Positions 1-8,078 of a DNA stretch of 64,000 nt are shown here, piece by piece. This stretch comes from Nocardia transvalensis NBRC 15921 (GTDB lineage Bacteria; Actinomycetota; Actinomycetes; Mycobacteriales; Mycobacteriaceae): NCBI RefSeq assembly GCF_000308875.1, contig NZ_BAGL01000002.1, forward strand, positions 1-64,000, read 5' to 3'. The number at the start of each line of letters is the position of its first letter. The stretch's first letter is position 1. The notes under the pieces are model-generated. The model had not been told where the DNA came from, ran no database searches, and saw only the letters and a program-made list of their open reading frames with translations. A program made the translations under genes and the position numbers.

Positions 1-294
1 GGCCAGCACCCGGGCACGCCCGATCACCGGCCGCAATCCGCTGCGCCACGCCGCGGCCGCCACGGTATAGGGGTCCTGCTGGGACAGGTGGTTGATGGCG
101 ATCAGCAGCGGCCGCCGCCCCGCGAGCAACGCCCGCAGCTCCTCCCGCACGCCCGCCGCGTAGCCGATCCGCGGCCGGTAACGCCGCGCCAGCAATGCGT
201 ATGCGGCGCAGGCCTGCACGCGGTTCTGCCGATGCTCCCCGTAGAAGTCGTAGACGGCATCGGAGTTGTCGAGGACCACGTCGGGACGCTGCAT
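1..294 (-). CDS. PlsC-like lysophospholipid acyltransferase, N-terminal part (runs off the left edge)
   Basis: The reverse strand reads without a stop from an ATG at 294 to the window edge, giving the first 98 residues. The segment RPLLIAINHLSQQDPYT (about residues 61-77) contains the H-X4-D signature (HLSQQD) of glycerolipid/PlsC acyltransferases, in which His and Asp catalyse acyl transfer to a lysophospholipid. About 50 residues precede the motif, which suits cytoplasmic or peripheral actinobacterial members. The gene is divergent from the YqgE/AlgH gene, with about 140 bp between the starts. The C-terminal two thirds lie outside the window, so substrate cannot be judged. The family call rests on one motif and the hydrophobic strand before it. 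Confidence 0.72.
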   Translation of the reverse strand, partial: MQRPDVVLDNSDAVYDFYGEHRQNRVQACAAYALLARRYRPRIGYAAGVREELRALLAGRRPLLIAINHLSQQDPYTVAAAAWRSGLRPVIGRARVLA

Positions 295-375
295 GCCGAA
301 ACAGTAACGACCCCGCCCCGCCCGCCCCAACGAATCTGTGATCTGCCTTACACGGAGCCGCCCCGCTGTCCGGTC

Positions 376-407
376 GCCGCAAACCCACGCCGCCGAAGGC
401 AGCGCAA
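376..407. repeat. Leader motif shared with 43138-43169 (copy 1)
   Basis: About 32 bp starting GCCGCAAACCC and containing CGCCGAAGGC lies 30-60 bp upstream of the YqgE/AlgH start. A copy differing at only about four positions lies upstream of the penicillin-binding protein gene near 43.2 kb. Both are on the coding strand of the gene that follows. Its function is unknown; it could be a regulator site or a mobile repeat. Confidence 0.5.
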
Positions 408-436
408 ATCCAACAGTACGGTGCGATGATGACGGG

Positions 437-1051
437 GTGGCACGCGCAGAGGAACATGGCGACCGCTCCCGACGCGAATCCCGGCACGAGGAACAGGTGG
501 TGCGGCCTGGCACGCTGCTGGTCTCGGCAACAGATCTGACCGAGCAGTCGTTCCGCCGCACCGTGGTGTACATCGTCGAGCACAACGACGCCGGCAGCCT
601 GGGCGTCATCATCAATCGCCCGAGCGAGACCCCGGTGCGCGACGTCCTGCCGCGCTGGTCCGATCTGGCGGCCTCCCCCGGCGCGCTGTACATGGGCGGC
701 CCGGTGAAGCGCGATGCCGCCCTGTGCCTGGCCACGGTCAAGGTGGGCACGGCCATCGACCGGTCGGCGGGCCTGCGCCGCGTCGACGGCCGGGTGGCGC
801 TGCTGGATCTGGATTCCGATCCGGACGTCATCGCGCCCATGGTCGAGGGCATCCGCGTCTTCGCCGGATACGCCGGCTGGACCTTCGGGCAACTGGAGGG
901 CGAGCTGGAGCGCGGCGACTGGATCGTGCTGTCGGCGCTGCCGTCCGATCCGATCGCCCGCCGCACGGACCTGTGGGCGGAGGTGCTGCGCCGTCAGCCG
1001 CTGCCGCTGTCGCTGCTGGCCACGCACCCCATCGAACTAGAACGCAATTGA
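437..1051 (+). CDS. YqgE/AlgH family protein (DUF179)
   Basis: The 204-residue product matches the YqgE/AlgH family along its length and closely resembles M. tuberculosis Rv0038 as I remember it. Visible family segments are PGTLLVSATDL, YIVEHNDAGSLGVIINRPSE, GGPVKRDAALCL, FAGYAGWTFGQLEGE, DWIVLSALPSD and a C-terminal RRQPLPLSLLATHP. The GTG at 437 gives the usual family length of about 200 residues; an earlier in-frame start would add unconserved sequence. The protein is cytosolic and its molecular role is not established, although AlgH was named from alginate regulation in Pseudomonas. It is divergent from the acyltransferase and followed by the sigma factor gene. Identity is confident, function is not. 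Confidence 0.93.
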   Translation: MARAEEHGDRSRRESRHEEQVVRPGTLLVSATDLTEQSFRRTVVYIVEHNDAGSLGVIINRPSETPVRDVLPRWSDLAASPGALYMGGPVKRDAALCLATVKVGTAIDRSAGLRRVDGRVALLDLDSDPDVIAPMVEGIRVFAGYAGWTFGQLEGELERGDWIVLSALPSDPIARRTDLWAEVLRRQPLPLSLLATHPIELERN

Positions 1052-1117
1052 TTACGTATCTGTCCTGTGTGGCTACTACAACCGGGTCTCTGATCCGCCG
1101 ATCGACCGGGTGAGCCG

Positions 1118-1696
1118 ATGGCTCGCTCACCGCGTTACCCCAGTGATGGGGCCGACACCCAGCCGTCGCGCAGTGGCGTCCCCGACCTTCCGGGGAACGG
1201 TGACGCGGACCTGCTGCGGGCCCTCTACGACGAACACTCCGCCGCGCTGTGGCGCTACACCTACAGCCTCGTCGGGGATTCGGGGCGGGCCGAGGACATC
1301 GTGCAGGAGACGCTGTTACGGGCGTGGCAGCGCCCGAACGTGCTCGATCAGTCGACGGCGTCGGCGCGGGCCTGGCTGTTCACCGTGGCCCGCAACATGG
1401 CGGTGGACGAGTACCGCAGCGCCCGGCACCGCCGCGAATACCGCACCGACAAGCCGCCCGAACAGCCCAGTCCCGATCAGGCGGACCGGGCGCTGGACAG
1501 CTGGTTGATCGCGGACGCGCTGGCCCGGCTGAGCATCGACCACCGCGAGGTGATCGTGCGCGCCTATTACCGTGGCCTGTCGACACATCAGATAGCGACC
1601 GAACTGGATATTCCCGAGGGCACCGTGAAGTCCCGGATGCACTACGGCATGCGGGCCCTGCGCTCGGCACTGAGAGAGATGGGGGTGACGAAGTGA
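1118..1696 (+). CDS. sigL: ECF RNA polymerase sigma factor, SigL-like
   Basis: This 192-residue group-4 sigma factor has region 2 at about residues 29-95 (LYDEHSAALWRYTYSLVGD, AEDIVQETLLRAW, WLFTVARNMAVDEYRS) and region 4 at about 125-185, with the helix-turn-helix QIATELDIPEGTVKSRMHYG. Its neighbour is a membrane anti-sigma factor with a zinc-binding HX3CX2C motif, the same arrangement as SigL-RslA of mycobacteria, so I call it SigL-like. The sigma stop codon TGA overlaps the anti-sigma GTG start (GTGA at 1693-1696), which implies translational coupling. ECF factors of this type redirect RNA polymerase to envelope or redox stress genes when the anti-sigma factor releases them. The start is the ATG at 1118; a GTG at 1110 is out of frame. 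Confidence 0.9.
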   Translation: MARSPRYPSDGADTQPSRSGVPDLPGNGDADLLRALYDEHSAALWRYTYSLVGDSGRAEDIVQETLLRAWQRPNVLDQSTASARAWLFTVARNMAVDEYRSARHRREYRTDKPPEQPSPDQADRALDSWLIADALARLSIDHREVIVRAYYRGLSTHQIATELDIPEGTVKSRMHYGMRALRSALREMGVTK

Positions 1697-2451
1697 CGGA
1701 GACCGCGCACGCGGCCGCGCCCGGCAGTGGCGACGACTACGCGACGTGGGACGCCCCGTACGTGCTCGGCGCCCTCAGCCGTGCCGAGCGGGCGGAGTAC
1801 GAGGATCATCTGGCGGTGTGCGCCGAGTGCCGGACCGCCGTCGGGGATCTGGCCGTCCTGCCCGGACTGCTCGGGCAGGTCGACGACGAGGTGGCGCTGT
1901 CGCTGATCGATCCGGAACCCTGCACCGTGTCGTCCGACGGGTTCGTGCCCCCGCGCACCGAGACCCCCGAACCGGTACCGCTGGAGCGGCTGGCAGATCG
2001 AGCGCGGGCCCACCGCCGCCGCGGCCGGCTGCTCGCGGTGGCCGGAGCGGTGGCGACCGCCGCCGCGGCGGTCGCGATCGCGGTCCCGGTGACGGCCTCG
2101 ATGAGCGCACCGGAGGCGACCCCGGCCACCGCCGAGGTGGTGGCCGAGCGCAGCATGGATCCGGTGGTGCCCTCGCCGATCACCGCGAGTTTCCGGCTGG
2201 TCGCGGTGCCCGACGGCACCCGGGTCGAGATGTCGTGCAGCTACGCCCCGTCGAGCACGCAGTACACCTGGCAGGGCTCGATGTGGGTGGTGCACTCCGA
2301 CGGCACCCAGTCGATGGTCGCGCAGTGGACGGTCCGGCCGGGCGAGACCGTCACGCCGGACGGCACCACCGCCGTACCGCCGGACCAGGTGCGCGCCGTG
2401 GAGATCCGGGCCACCACCACGAACCAAGTGATGTTGAACGGGACGCTGTAG
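1693..2451 (+). CDS. rslA: Zinc-binding anti-sigma factor, RslA-like membrane protein
   Basis: The product has 252 residues. The N-terminal anti-sigma domain (about 15-65) contains YVLGALSRAERAEYEDHL followed by HLAVCAEC, the HX3CX2C zinc motif of ZAS anti-sigma factors. One membrane segment lies near 118-140 (LLAVAGAVATAAAAVAIAV), followed by an extracytoplasmic domain of about 105 residues ending near NQVMLNGTL. The GTG start is embedded in the stop of the sigma gene, so the two are co-translated. By homology to mycobacterial RslA it should hold the upstream sigma factor inactive at the membrane and release it on oxidation or zinc loss. The outer domain resembles the C-terminal domain of RskA/RslA proteins. 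Confident as the partner of the sigma gene. Confidence 0.9.
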   Translation: MTETAHAAAPGSGDDYATWDAPYVLGALSRAERAEYEDHLAVCAECRTAVGDLAVLPGLLGQVDDEVALSLIDPEPCTVSSDGFVPPRTETPEPVPLERLADRARAHRRRGRLLAVAGAVATAAAAVAIAVPVTASMSAPEATPATAEVVAERSMDPVVPSPITASFRLVAVPDGTRVEMSCSYAPSSTQYTWQGSMWVVHSDGTQSMVAQWTVRPGETVTPDGTTAVPPDQVRAVEIRATTTNQVMLNGTL

Positions 2452-2595
2452 CGGCGGGCATCCGAAGCCCTTCGGCACGCGCCGGCGGCCGGGTCCACGA
2501 TGCTCAGCGGCGCGGCGTGGCGGCGAGCAGGTGGGCCGACGGCGAGCGCCCGCCGGGCAGGTGGCGCCTGGCGGGCGATGGCCTCTCGCGGGATC

Positions 2596-3072
2596 TCAGA
2601 GCAGGGCGAGGGCCGTGCAGAGGGCGGCGACGGCGAGGCCCTGCAATCCCACCCGGAAGCCCAGGATGCTGTCCCACTTGTCTTGCAGCGCACGGGCATC
2701 GGCGGGGATCACGCCGGACCGCGCGGCGGCCTTCTGAGCCTCGTTGACCGGCTTGGCGACCCGGAGGTAGAAGCCCATCCAGGCCAGCAGGGCCACCAGC
2801 GCGACCCCGGCCGCGACCGCCGCGGCGGTGACGCCCGCGAGCGCGGCCACCACGAGGGTCAGCACCGTGGCGATCATCCCGCCCGCGCCGGCGAACGGCA
2901 TCCGGCGATCGCCGTAGTAGTGGCCCCAGCCGGCCAGCTTCGTCATGGCCTCGTCGTCGACCTTCCGGTAGGCCGACCGCATGATGATGGCGGCGCACGC
3001 GTCCGTGCCGTAGACGATGCCGTTGGCGAGAACGGCGAGTACGGCCAGAACCTGCGCGGTCGTGATGAGCAT
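2596..3072 (-). CDS. DUF1772 membrane protein (anthrone oxygenase-like)
   Basis: The 158-residue integral membrane protein has four hydrophobic stretches: about 2-18, 62-80, 83-103 and 140-157. Conserved-looking polar positions lie between them (RSAYRKVDDEAMTKL, GWGHYYGDRRMP and WDSILGFRVG), matching the DUF1772 family. That family includes fungal anthrone oxygenases, but bacterial members are mostly uncharacterised. It is transcribed away from the four-gene operon end. Its upstream region holds two perfect CTAGC-N3-GCTAG palindromes (3094-3106 and 3144-3156), suggesting control by a dyad-binding repressor encoded elsewhere. A decent Shine-Dalgarno stretch (AGGAGAAGC) precedes the ATG. Confidence 0.8.
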   Translation of the reverse strand: MLITTAQVLAVLAVLANGIVYGTDACAAIIMRSAYRKVDDEAMTKLAGWGHYYGDRRMPFAGAGGMIATVLTLVVAALAGVTAAAVAAGVALVALLAWMGFYLRVAKPVNEAQKAAARSGVIPADARALQDKWDSILGFRVGLQGLAVAALCTALALL

Positions 3073-3093
3073 CTGCTTCTCCTACTCCAATAT

Positions 3094-3156
3094 CTAGCAA
3101 CGCTAGGTGATGGAGCGAGAGTAGCAATGCATAACTAGATTGTCTAGCGCTGCTAG
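3094..3156. promoter_or_regulatory. Two CTAGC-N3-GCTAG palindromes (candidate operators)
   Basis: CTAGCAACGCTAG occupies 3094-3106 and CTAGCGCTGCTAG occupies 3144-3156. Both are perfect 13-bp dyads with a 3-bp spacer, centred 50 bp apart (near five helical turns). They sit 22-84 bp upstream of the DUF1772 start; the distal one covers the stop codon of the HisC-like gene. The paired geometry is typical of TetR/GntR-class operators. No regulator gene is adjacent, so the binding protein is unknown. Confidence 0.6.
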
Positions 3157-4298
3157 TTCTCCGAGGTCCGCTCGGACGGCAGGGTGATCGAGTACAGCCC
3201 GCTGTCCTGGCCCAGCGCGGCGCGACGGGCCCGATGCGGCCCGATCTCGCCGAGCGCCCGCCGGACCGCCGCATCCGCCGCACGATCCCCGACGGCGATC
3301 CGGGCACTGCCGTCCGGATAGGTCTTGGCGGCGATACCCGCGCCAGCCAGCCGGGCGGCGACATCGTCCCCAGGCAGGTAGAGGAAGTTCGCACGACTGC
3401 GTGGCACCCGGATCCCGCTGCGCCGCAACGATGTTCGCAACAGCTCCCGCTCGGTGGTGATGCGCAGGACCCGCTCGCCCAGCTCCATCCCGGCGGCGTA
3501 CGAGGCCGCCACCGCGGCCACCGACGATTCGGTGACCCCGAACGGCAGCTGCAACCGGCACACCCGGCGGATCAGATCCTCGTGGCCGAACGCGTAGCCG
3601 ATGCGCAGCCCGGCCAGCCCGTACGCCTTGGAGAAGGTGCGCAGCACCAGCAGATTCGGATAGCGCGCGATCAGCTCGACGACATCGAGACGGTCCGTGG
3701 CGCCGAGGAATTCGACGTACGCCTCGTCCAGGATCACCGGCACGTCGCGCGGAATACCGAACAGGAAGGCCTTCAGCTCGCTGGCCGGGATCACGGTCCC
3801 GGTCGGATTGTGCGGGCGGCACACCGCGATCAGCCGCGTGCGCTCGCTCACCGCCCGCGACAGCGCGCACAGATCCTGCCGCCCACCCGAATCCAGCGGT
3901 ACGGCAACGCTTTTCAATCCCGCCATCTCCGCGAGAATCGGATAGCCGTCGAATGTCGGTGTCGCGAACACCATCTCGTCGCCCGGCGCGGTCAGCGCCT
4001 GCATGATCTGCAACGCCACCCCCGTGGCCCCGGAGCCGACCACGATCCGATCCGCGGGCACGCCCAGATGCTCGCCGATCAACAGCGGCAACCGGTGCGG
4101 CAGGAACTCCGGATACCGGTTGCCCCGCTCCAGCGCGTGCTGCACCGCCTCGACCACCGAAGGCAGTGGCGGGAAGGGATTCTCGCTGAGGCTCAGATCG
4201 AAGCGGACGGAATCCGGTGCGCGCCACTGCGCGGCCCGCGACACGGGGAGCGTGGACCGGCTCCCTCGTCGCAGCGATATCGATCGACTGCCGCTCAC
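3153..4298 (-). CDS. HisC-like PLP-dependent aminotransferase (last gene of the ThDP operon)
   Basis: The 381-residue product is a class I/II aminotransferase of the histidinol-phosphate/aromatic type. It shows LSLSENPFPPLP near the N-terminus, PHNPTGTVIP, ILDEAYVEF and the PLP-lysine motif RTFSKAYGLAGLRIGYA, with the lysine at roughly residue 230. Its GTG start overlaps the stop of the KAS III-like gene as GTGA (4295-4298). That coupling and its place at the end of a biosynthetic operon argue against housekeeping histidine synthesis and for transamination of a keto product made by the upstream enzymes, which is inference. Sequence alone cannot separate HisC from aromatic aminotransferase (Pat). 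Its stop overlaps one of the palindromes upstream of DUF1772. Confidence 0.88.
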   Translation of the reverse strand: MSGSRSISLRRGSRSTLPVSRAAQWRAPDSVRFDLSLSENPFPPLPSVVEAVQHALERGNRYPEFLPHRLPLLIGEHLGVPADRIVVGSGATGVALQIMQALTAPGDEMVFATPTFDGYPILAEMAGLKSVAVPLDSGGRQDLCALSRAVSERTRLIAVCRPHNPTGTVIPASELKAFLFGIPRDVPVILDEAYVEFLGATDRLDVVELIARYPNLLVLRTFSKAYGLAGLRIGYAFGHEDLIRRVCRLQLPFGVTESSVAAVAASYAAGMELGERVLRITTERELLRTSLRRSGIRVPRSRANFLYLPGDDVAARLAGAGIAAKTYPDGSARIAVGDRAADAAVRRALGEIGPHRARRAALGQDSGLYSITLPSERTSEN

Positions 4299-5341
4299 CG
4301 CGCGGCCCCCCAGCGCACCGCGGCCGCCGCGGCGTAATCCCCGGCGTGCGCGAACGCCGACAAGAGCACGACCGACCCGTTGCGCAGCCGCCCGGCCTGG
4401 TTCTCGGCGTCCAGCGTGACGGGAATGCCCGCGGCGAACAGGTTTCCGCACCGATCGAAGGTGTCCGGATGCCGCTCCGCGGGCAGCTCCAGAGCATCGT
4501 GCCAGTTGCGCAGGAACAGCCGGTTGGGCTGGTTGGTCACGAAGGTGTCGATATCGCTTCCCTTGACCCCGATGCGCTCGCACACCGCCAGCGCCACCTC
4601 CGGCACCAGCCGGTTGCCGCGCGCGAAGACCTTGGTGACCTTGGATTCGCTGAAGCTGACGCAGCCCTGCCCCTCCCCCGGCTCCCAGTACTTGCGCTCG
4701 GAGCCGGTGCTGAAGTCCATATCGCCCGCGAACTCCGGGTAGGTGCGGCACTCGATGTCCAGGATGGGCGCCTGATCGTTCTTCATCAGCAACCCCACGC
4801 CGCAGCCGTCGCCGGGCACCGGTGCCTGCGCGAGCCCGCGGATCTCGGTCTGGGTGAACACCGGGCCCGCGGTGTTCTGCACCACCGCGATGAGCGCGCT
4901 GCGGGCATCCGTGGTCTGCAGGATCATCCGGGCCAGATACATCATGTGCACGAAGGCCGCGCAGCCCCCGTTGTGGACGTCGAACACCCAGCCGGGCCGC
5001 ATACCGAGCCGCCGCGCCACCTCCGGACCGGCGCCCAGCACCGGATTGGTCGGCAGCTGGGTGTGGGTGAGCAGCACGTCGACATTCGAGATCGTATCCG
5101 CCCCATGCCGTTCCGCCAGCGTGGCGGTGGCCCGCTCGACCATGTCCACTGCGGTCGTATCGCGGTCGATGTGATGACGCGCCTTGGGCGCCCGGAACAT
5201 GACGTTCTTCGCCATGCGCTCGGACCGCGAGAACTGCGTGAAGTATTCGGTGCCGACCGGTTCACCGGGCAGATAGCCGGCGACGTCGACCAGGCTGACC
5301 GGAGGCAGCGACTGTGCGGGATCCATCGGGGCGTACCTCAC
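4295..5341 (-). CDS. KAS III-like (3-oxoacyl-ACP synthase III family) protein with altered catalytic triad
   Basis: The 348-residue product has the thiolase fold of FabH-type enzymes. The nucleophile motif is HNGGCAAFVHM, with Cys near residue 127. At the usual HQAN position the sequence reads FVTNQPNRLFL, so the catalytic His is replaced by Asn. The third position is RCGNLFAAGIP, retaining Asn as in GN(T/S)SAASIP. Loss of His suggests an enzyme that does not decarboxylate malonyl-ACP in the normal way, for example an acyltransferase or a non-decarboxylating condensing enzyme; that is inference. The start is the GTG overlapping the SRPBCC stop (GTGA, 5338-5341); an ATG at 5326 is an alternative. 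Its 3' end is likewise coupled to the aminotransferase. Confidence 0.87.
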   Translation of the reverse strand: MRYAPMDPAQSLPPVSLVDVAGYLPGEPVGTEYFTQFSRSERMAKNVMFRAPKARHHIDRDTTAVDMVERATATLAERHGADTISNVDVLLTHTQLPTNPVLGAGPEVARRLGMRPGWVFDVHNGGCAAFVHMMYLARMILQTTDARSALIAVVQNTAGPVFTQTEIRGLAQAPVPGDGCGVGLLMKNDQAPILDIECRTYPEFAGDMDFSTGSERKYWEPGEGQGCVSFSESKVTKVFARGNRLVPEVALAVCERIGVKGSDIDTFVTNQPNRLFLRNWHDALELPAERHPDTFDRCGNLFAAGIPVTLDAENQAGRLRNGSVVLLSAFAHAGDYAAAAAVRWGAAR

Positions 5342-5997
5342 TTCATCCAGTCGGGGGTGAGCGGCAGGCCGTGCGCGGCCCGGTACTCGCAGATCGCCTT
5401 GAGGTTGTCCATCTCGAGCTGATGGCCGGCCGAGAACATCTCCCAGAAGTCACCGACCCAGACCGGGCGCTTCGGCGGCGCCGTCTCCGGATACGGGTTC
5501 TCGTCGTAGAACGGGTGGTGGCAATTCACCCACAGCACAACGGAACCCGGCTTGTTGAATACGGCCTGCGCGTCCACGACCCGCATCAGGTAGATCATCC
5601 ACAGGTGCTGTCCCTGATCCCAGGCGCAGTGGTAGTCCACGGTCATGGCGTCCGGATTCGCCACGGTGCGGGTGAAGATCTTGGTCTCCGAGCCCAGCCG
5701 GTCGTAGGCCAGCCACAGCCCCGGCTCGTCGGTCTCGACGAATCCGCGCAGGCTGTAGGTCCATTCCTCCAGGCATCGGGTATCGGACAGGTACTCGTAC
5801 ACCGCGCGCGGCGGCGCGTCGATATACGCCTGCACCGGGCAGTAGTCGCCGTAGACCTGGTCGTGCGGATACACCGACCGCAGCATGTCCATGATGATCG
5901 GCGTGGTGGCCTCGCGATCGGAATTCTCGATGCGCAGGACGCCGGGTATTCCGTCCTGCGGGATATCGCTGAGCGCGGGCAGGGAACTGGTGGTCAC
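5338..5997 (-). CDS. SRPBCC (START/polyketide cyclase-like) protein
   Basis: The product is 219 residues. From about residue 50 it shows a typical SRPBCC start, VQAYIDAPPRAVYEYLSD, followed by CLEEWTYSLRGF, repeated beta-rich segments (TVDYHCAWDQGQHLWMIYLM) and a long C-terminal helix with EMDNLKAICEYRA. The fold makes a deep hydrophobic pocket and is used by aromatase/cyclases, lipid-transfer proteins and some lyases. About 45 residues before the domain are unusual. The GTG start overlaps the ThDP enzyme stop (GTGA, 5994-5997), and its own stop overlaps the KAS III-like start. In this operon it may bind or cyclise the product of the ThDP enzyme; this is inference. Confidence 0.8.
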   Translation of the reverse strand: MTTSSLPALSDIPQDGIPGVLRIENSDREATTPIIMDMLRSVYPHDQVYGDYCPVQAYIDAPPRAVYEYLSDTRCLEEWTYSLRGFVETDEPGLWLAYDRLGSETKIFTRTVANPDAMTVDYHCAWDQGQHLWMIYLMRVVDAQAVFNKPGSVVLWVNCHHPFYDENPYPETAPPKRPVWVGDFWEMFSAGHQLEMDNLKAICEYRAAHGLPLTPDWMK

Positions 5998-7811
5998 GGG
6001 TTCCTCCTCGGTATCGACAGAAACGGGGTGAACGGCGGGATCTCGTCGGGGTCGCAGTCGATCGAGACGAACGACGGACCGGGGGTGTCGAAGCAGCACC
6101 GCAGCACCGCGGCGAGTTCGCCCGCGTCGGCGGGCGAGTAGGACGGCAGGTCCGGGAACATCGCGGCCATCCCGGCGCCGAGATGCGCGGGCCGGAACCT
6201 GTTGAAGCTGTAGCGATCTCCGTAATAGAGCTGTTCGCGGGTGATGCACATGGCGTGACCGTTGTTGTTGCACACCACGAAGGTCACCGGTAGCCGGTGC
6301 TCGATCGCGGTGTGAATCTCCATGCCGTGCATGAAGAAAGCGCCGTCCCCGGCCACCACCACGGTCCGGCGCTCGCCGCCGCCGGGCCGCCGGTGCCGCG
6401 CGAAGGCCGAGCCGATGCCCGCGCCGAACGCGTACCCCATACCGCCCATGCCCAGCGCCACGACGAATCGCCCGCCGCGCGGCAGGCGCAGGTGGTGCAC
6501 CACCGCCGCACCGGTGTTCCCGGCGTCGGCGAACACGTCGGTGCCCGGTTCCAGTGCGGCATTGAGGGTTTCGACGATCTCGCGGTAGCGCAGGCCGGGG
6601 CCGGTGGCATCGGGCACCTGCAACGGGGTGAGCGTGGGCGGTTCGCCCGAGGGCACGGATACGCCCCGGCCCGCGCGCTCCCGATGCCCGCCGTGTCCCG
6701 GCGCGGTGTCCCCGGGAGAGGCATTGTGGTGGGAGCTGGCCGCCGCCGGAGCCGGACGATCGTGCGCGGCGGAGTGTCCCCCGCGCGCCGAGACCGCGGC
6801 GACCTCGTCGGTCACCAGGCCCGCCGCGAGTTCGGCGAGGGCCGTCTTCAGGTCGGCGGCGGCGTGGATCGAGTCGAGGTAGGGCGGTTCGGCGGCCACG
6901 CTGGCGAGGGCCGTCCCGGCCAGCACATCGTCCAGTCCCGCCCGTGCGGTGACCGGCATCCGCGTCCCGACCAGCAGGCACAGGGCCGAGCCCCGCACGG
7001 CATCGATGAGCTCGGGATGGCCCATACTGCCCGCGACGCCGCAGAATCCGGATTCGTCCCGGTCGTAGACGTCCTCGGCATCCGGCGCGACACCCACCGC
7101 GGCGTCGAGTACCTGTGCGAGCCTCCGCAATTCGCCGCGGGCGTCGTCACGGGCGACCTGGTCTCCGGCGATGATCGTGATCTTGCCGGTGGCCCGCGCC
7201 GCGCTCAGCACCGCACGCACCCGATTCAGGCCCGCGTCGTCACGGGTCGCCGTCCGGCGCGGCGGCCGGAACGGCGGCAGCGCGCTCGCATCCGCCTGCT
7301 GAACATCCTTGGGCAGCAACAACACCGCGGGCCCGCCGCGCCGTGCGGCGGTCACCGCCCGCGCCAGATGCCAGGGCAGGGCCTCGACCGCGTCGACCCG
7401 GGCGCAATACCGCGTGATCTGCTCGAAAAGCCGTTCGGCGTCGAATGTCCCGGCCAGGCCGCTGGTGTCCTGGAAGGCCCCGCGACCCTCCAGGGCCGTG
7501 GGCGGCTGCCCGACCAGCGCCAGCACCGGAACCCGGGACGCGAACGACTCCGCCAGTCCCGCAACCAGATTCATCGCGCCGCCGCCCGAGGTGGCGCACA
7601 CCACCCCCAGCCCGCCGCTGGACCGCGCGTACCCGTCGGCCATCGTGGCGGCGGAGAACTCGTGCTTGGCCACCACCCCGGTCACCTCGTGCGGGGAATC
7701 GAATACGGCGTCGTAGAGGTCCTCGATATTGGCCCCATCGACCCCGAAGATCTGCCGGACACCCAGAGTCGCCACCGCTTGCACCAGATAATCGACCGCC
7801 CGTGACGGCAT
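5994..7811 (-). CDS. Thiamine-diphosphate-dependent enzyme (acetolactate synthase/decarboxylase-like), first gene of operon
   Basis: The 605-residue product is a ThDP enzyme with three domains. The pyrimidine-binding domain (about 1-180) carries the activating Glu in VVAKHEFSAATMADGYAR. A middle domain spans roughly 190-350. The C-terminal PP domain holds the ThDP motif GDGAFFMHGMEIHTAIEH ending in VVCNNNG (GDG...NN). A linker of about 65 residues rich in His, Ala, Pro and Gly (about 380-445) separates the middle and PP domains and looks disordered. An ATG with a strong GGAAGGAG Shine-Dalgarno begins the gene. It leads four genes joined by GTGA overlaps, so an alpha-keto acid decarboxylase or carboligase role feeding the KAS III-like and aminotransferase steps is plausible. 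The substrate is unknown. Confidence 0.87.
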   Translation of the reverse strand: MPSRAVDYLVQAVATLGVRQIFGVDGANIEDLYDAVFDSPHEVTGVVAKHEFSAATMADGYARSSGGLGVVCATSGGGAMNLVAGLAESFASRVPVLALVGQPPTALEGRGAFQDTSGLAGTFDAERLFEQITRYCARVDAVEALPWHLARAVTAARRGGPAVLLLPKDVQQADASALPPFRPPRRTATRDDAGLNRVRAVLSAARATGKITIIAGDQVARDDARGELRRLAQVLDAAVGVAPDAEDVYDRDESGFCGVAGSMGHPELIDAVRGSALCLLVGTRMPVTARAGLDDVLAGTALASVAAEPPYLDSIHAAADLKTALAELAAGLVTDEVAAVSARGGHSAAHDRPAPAAASSHHNASPGDTAPGHGGHRERAGRGVSVPSGEPPTLTPLQVPDATGPGLRYREIVETLNAALEPGTDVFADAGNTGAAVVHHLRLPRGGRFVVALGMGGMGYAFGAGIGSAFARHRRPGGGERRTVVVAGDGAFFMHGMEIHTAIEHRLPVTFVVCNNNGHAMCITREQLYYGDRYSFNRFRPAHLGAGMAAMFPDLPSYSPADAGELAAVLRCCFDTPGPSFVSIDCDPDEIPPFTPFLSIPRRNP

Positions 7812-7960
7812 CGGCGCTCCTTCCCTGCCGAACCTCGAGCGCACACACTTCGAGCCGCTCTCGACCGGGATACGAACCACCGACCACTCTGGTTCACCAA
7901 ATTCCGCGCCACCCCTACTGGCACCTCCACCCCAGAGCCTCACGGCCCGCCCACCGCACG

Positions 7961-8052
7961 GCCCGGTGGGCCTACCCACCACCGCCCGGTGGGCCTACCC
8001 ACCACCGCCCGGCGGGCCTACCCACCACCGCCGGGCGGTCCGCCACCACACC
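7961..8052. repeat. 23-bp tandem array of hairpin units
   Basis: Three near-identical 23-bp units begin at 7961, 7984 and 8007 (one substitution), with a degenerate fourth at 8030-8052. Each unit contains GGTGGGCCTACCCACC, a 6-bp stem with a 4-base loop, or its variant. The array lies between the divergent ThDP operon and EXLDI gene. Arrays of about the same period occur beside the dyad element at 46.8 and 55.1 kb. A degenerate copy of that element follows at 8079-8099. Confidence 0.75.
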
Positions 8053-8078
8053 GCCCGGCGAGCTCGCTCACCCCATGG

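Noticed and set aside
338..436. A longer start for YqgE/AlgH at 338
   Set aside because: It would add 33 residues not found in the family and cover the shared leader motif; GTG 437 gives the normal length.
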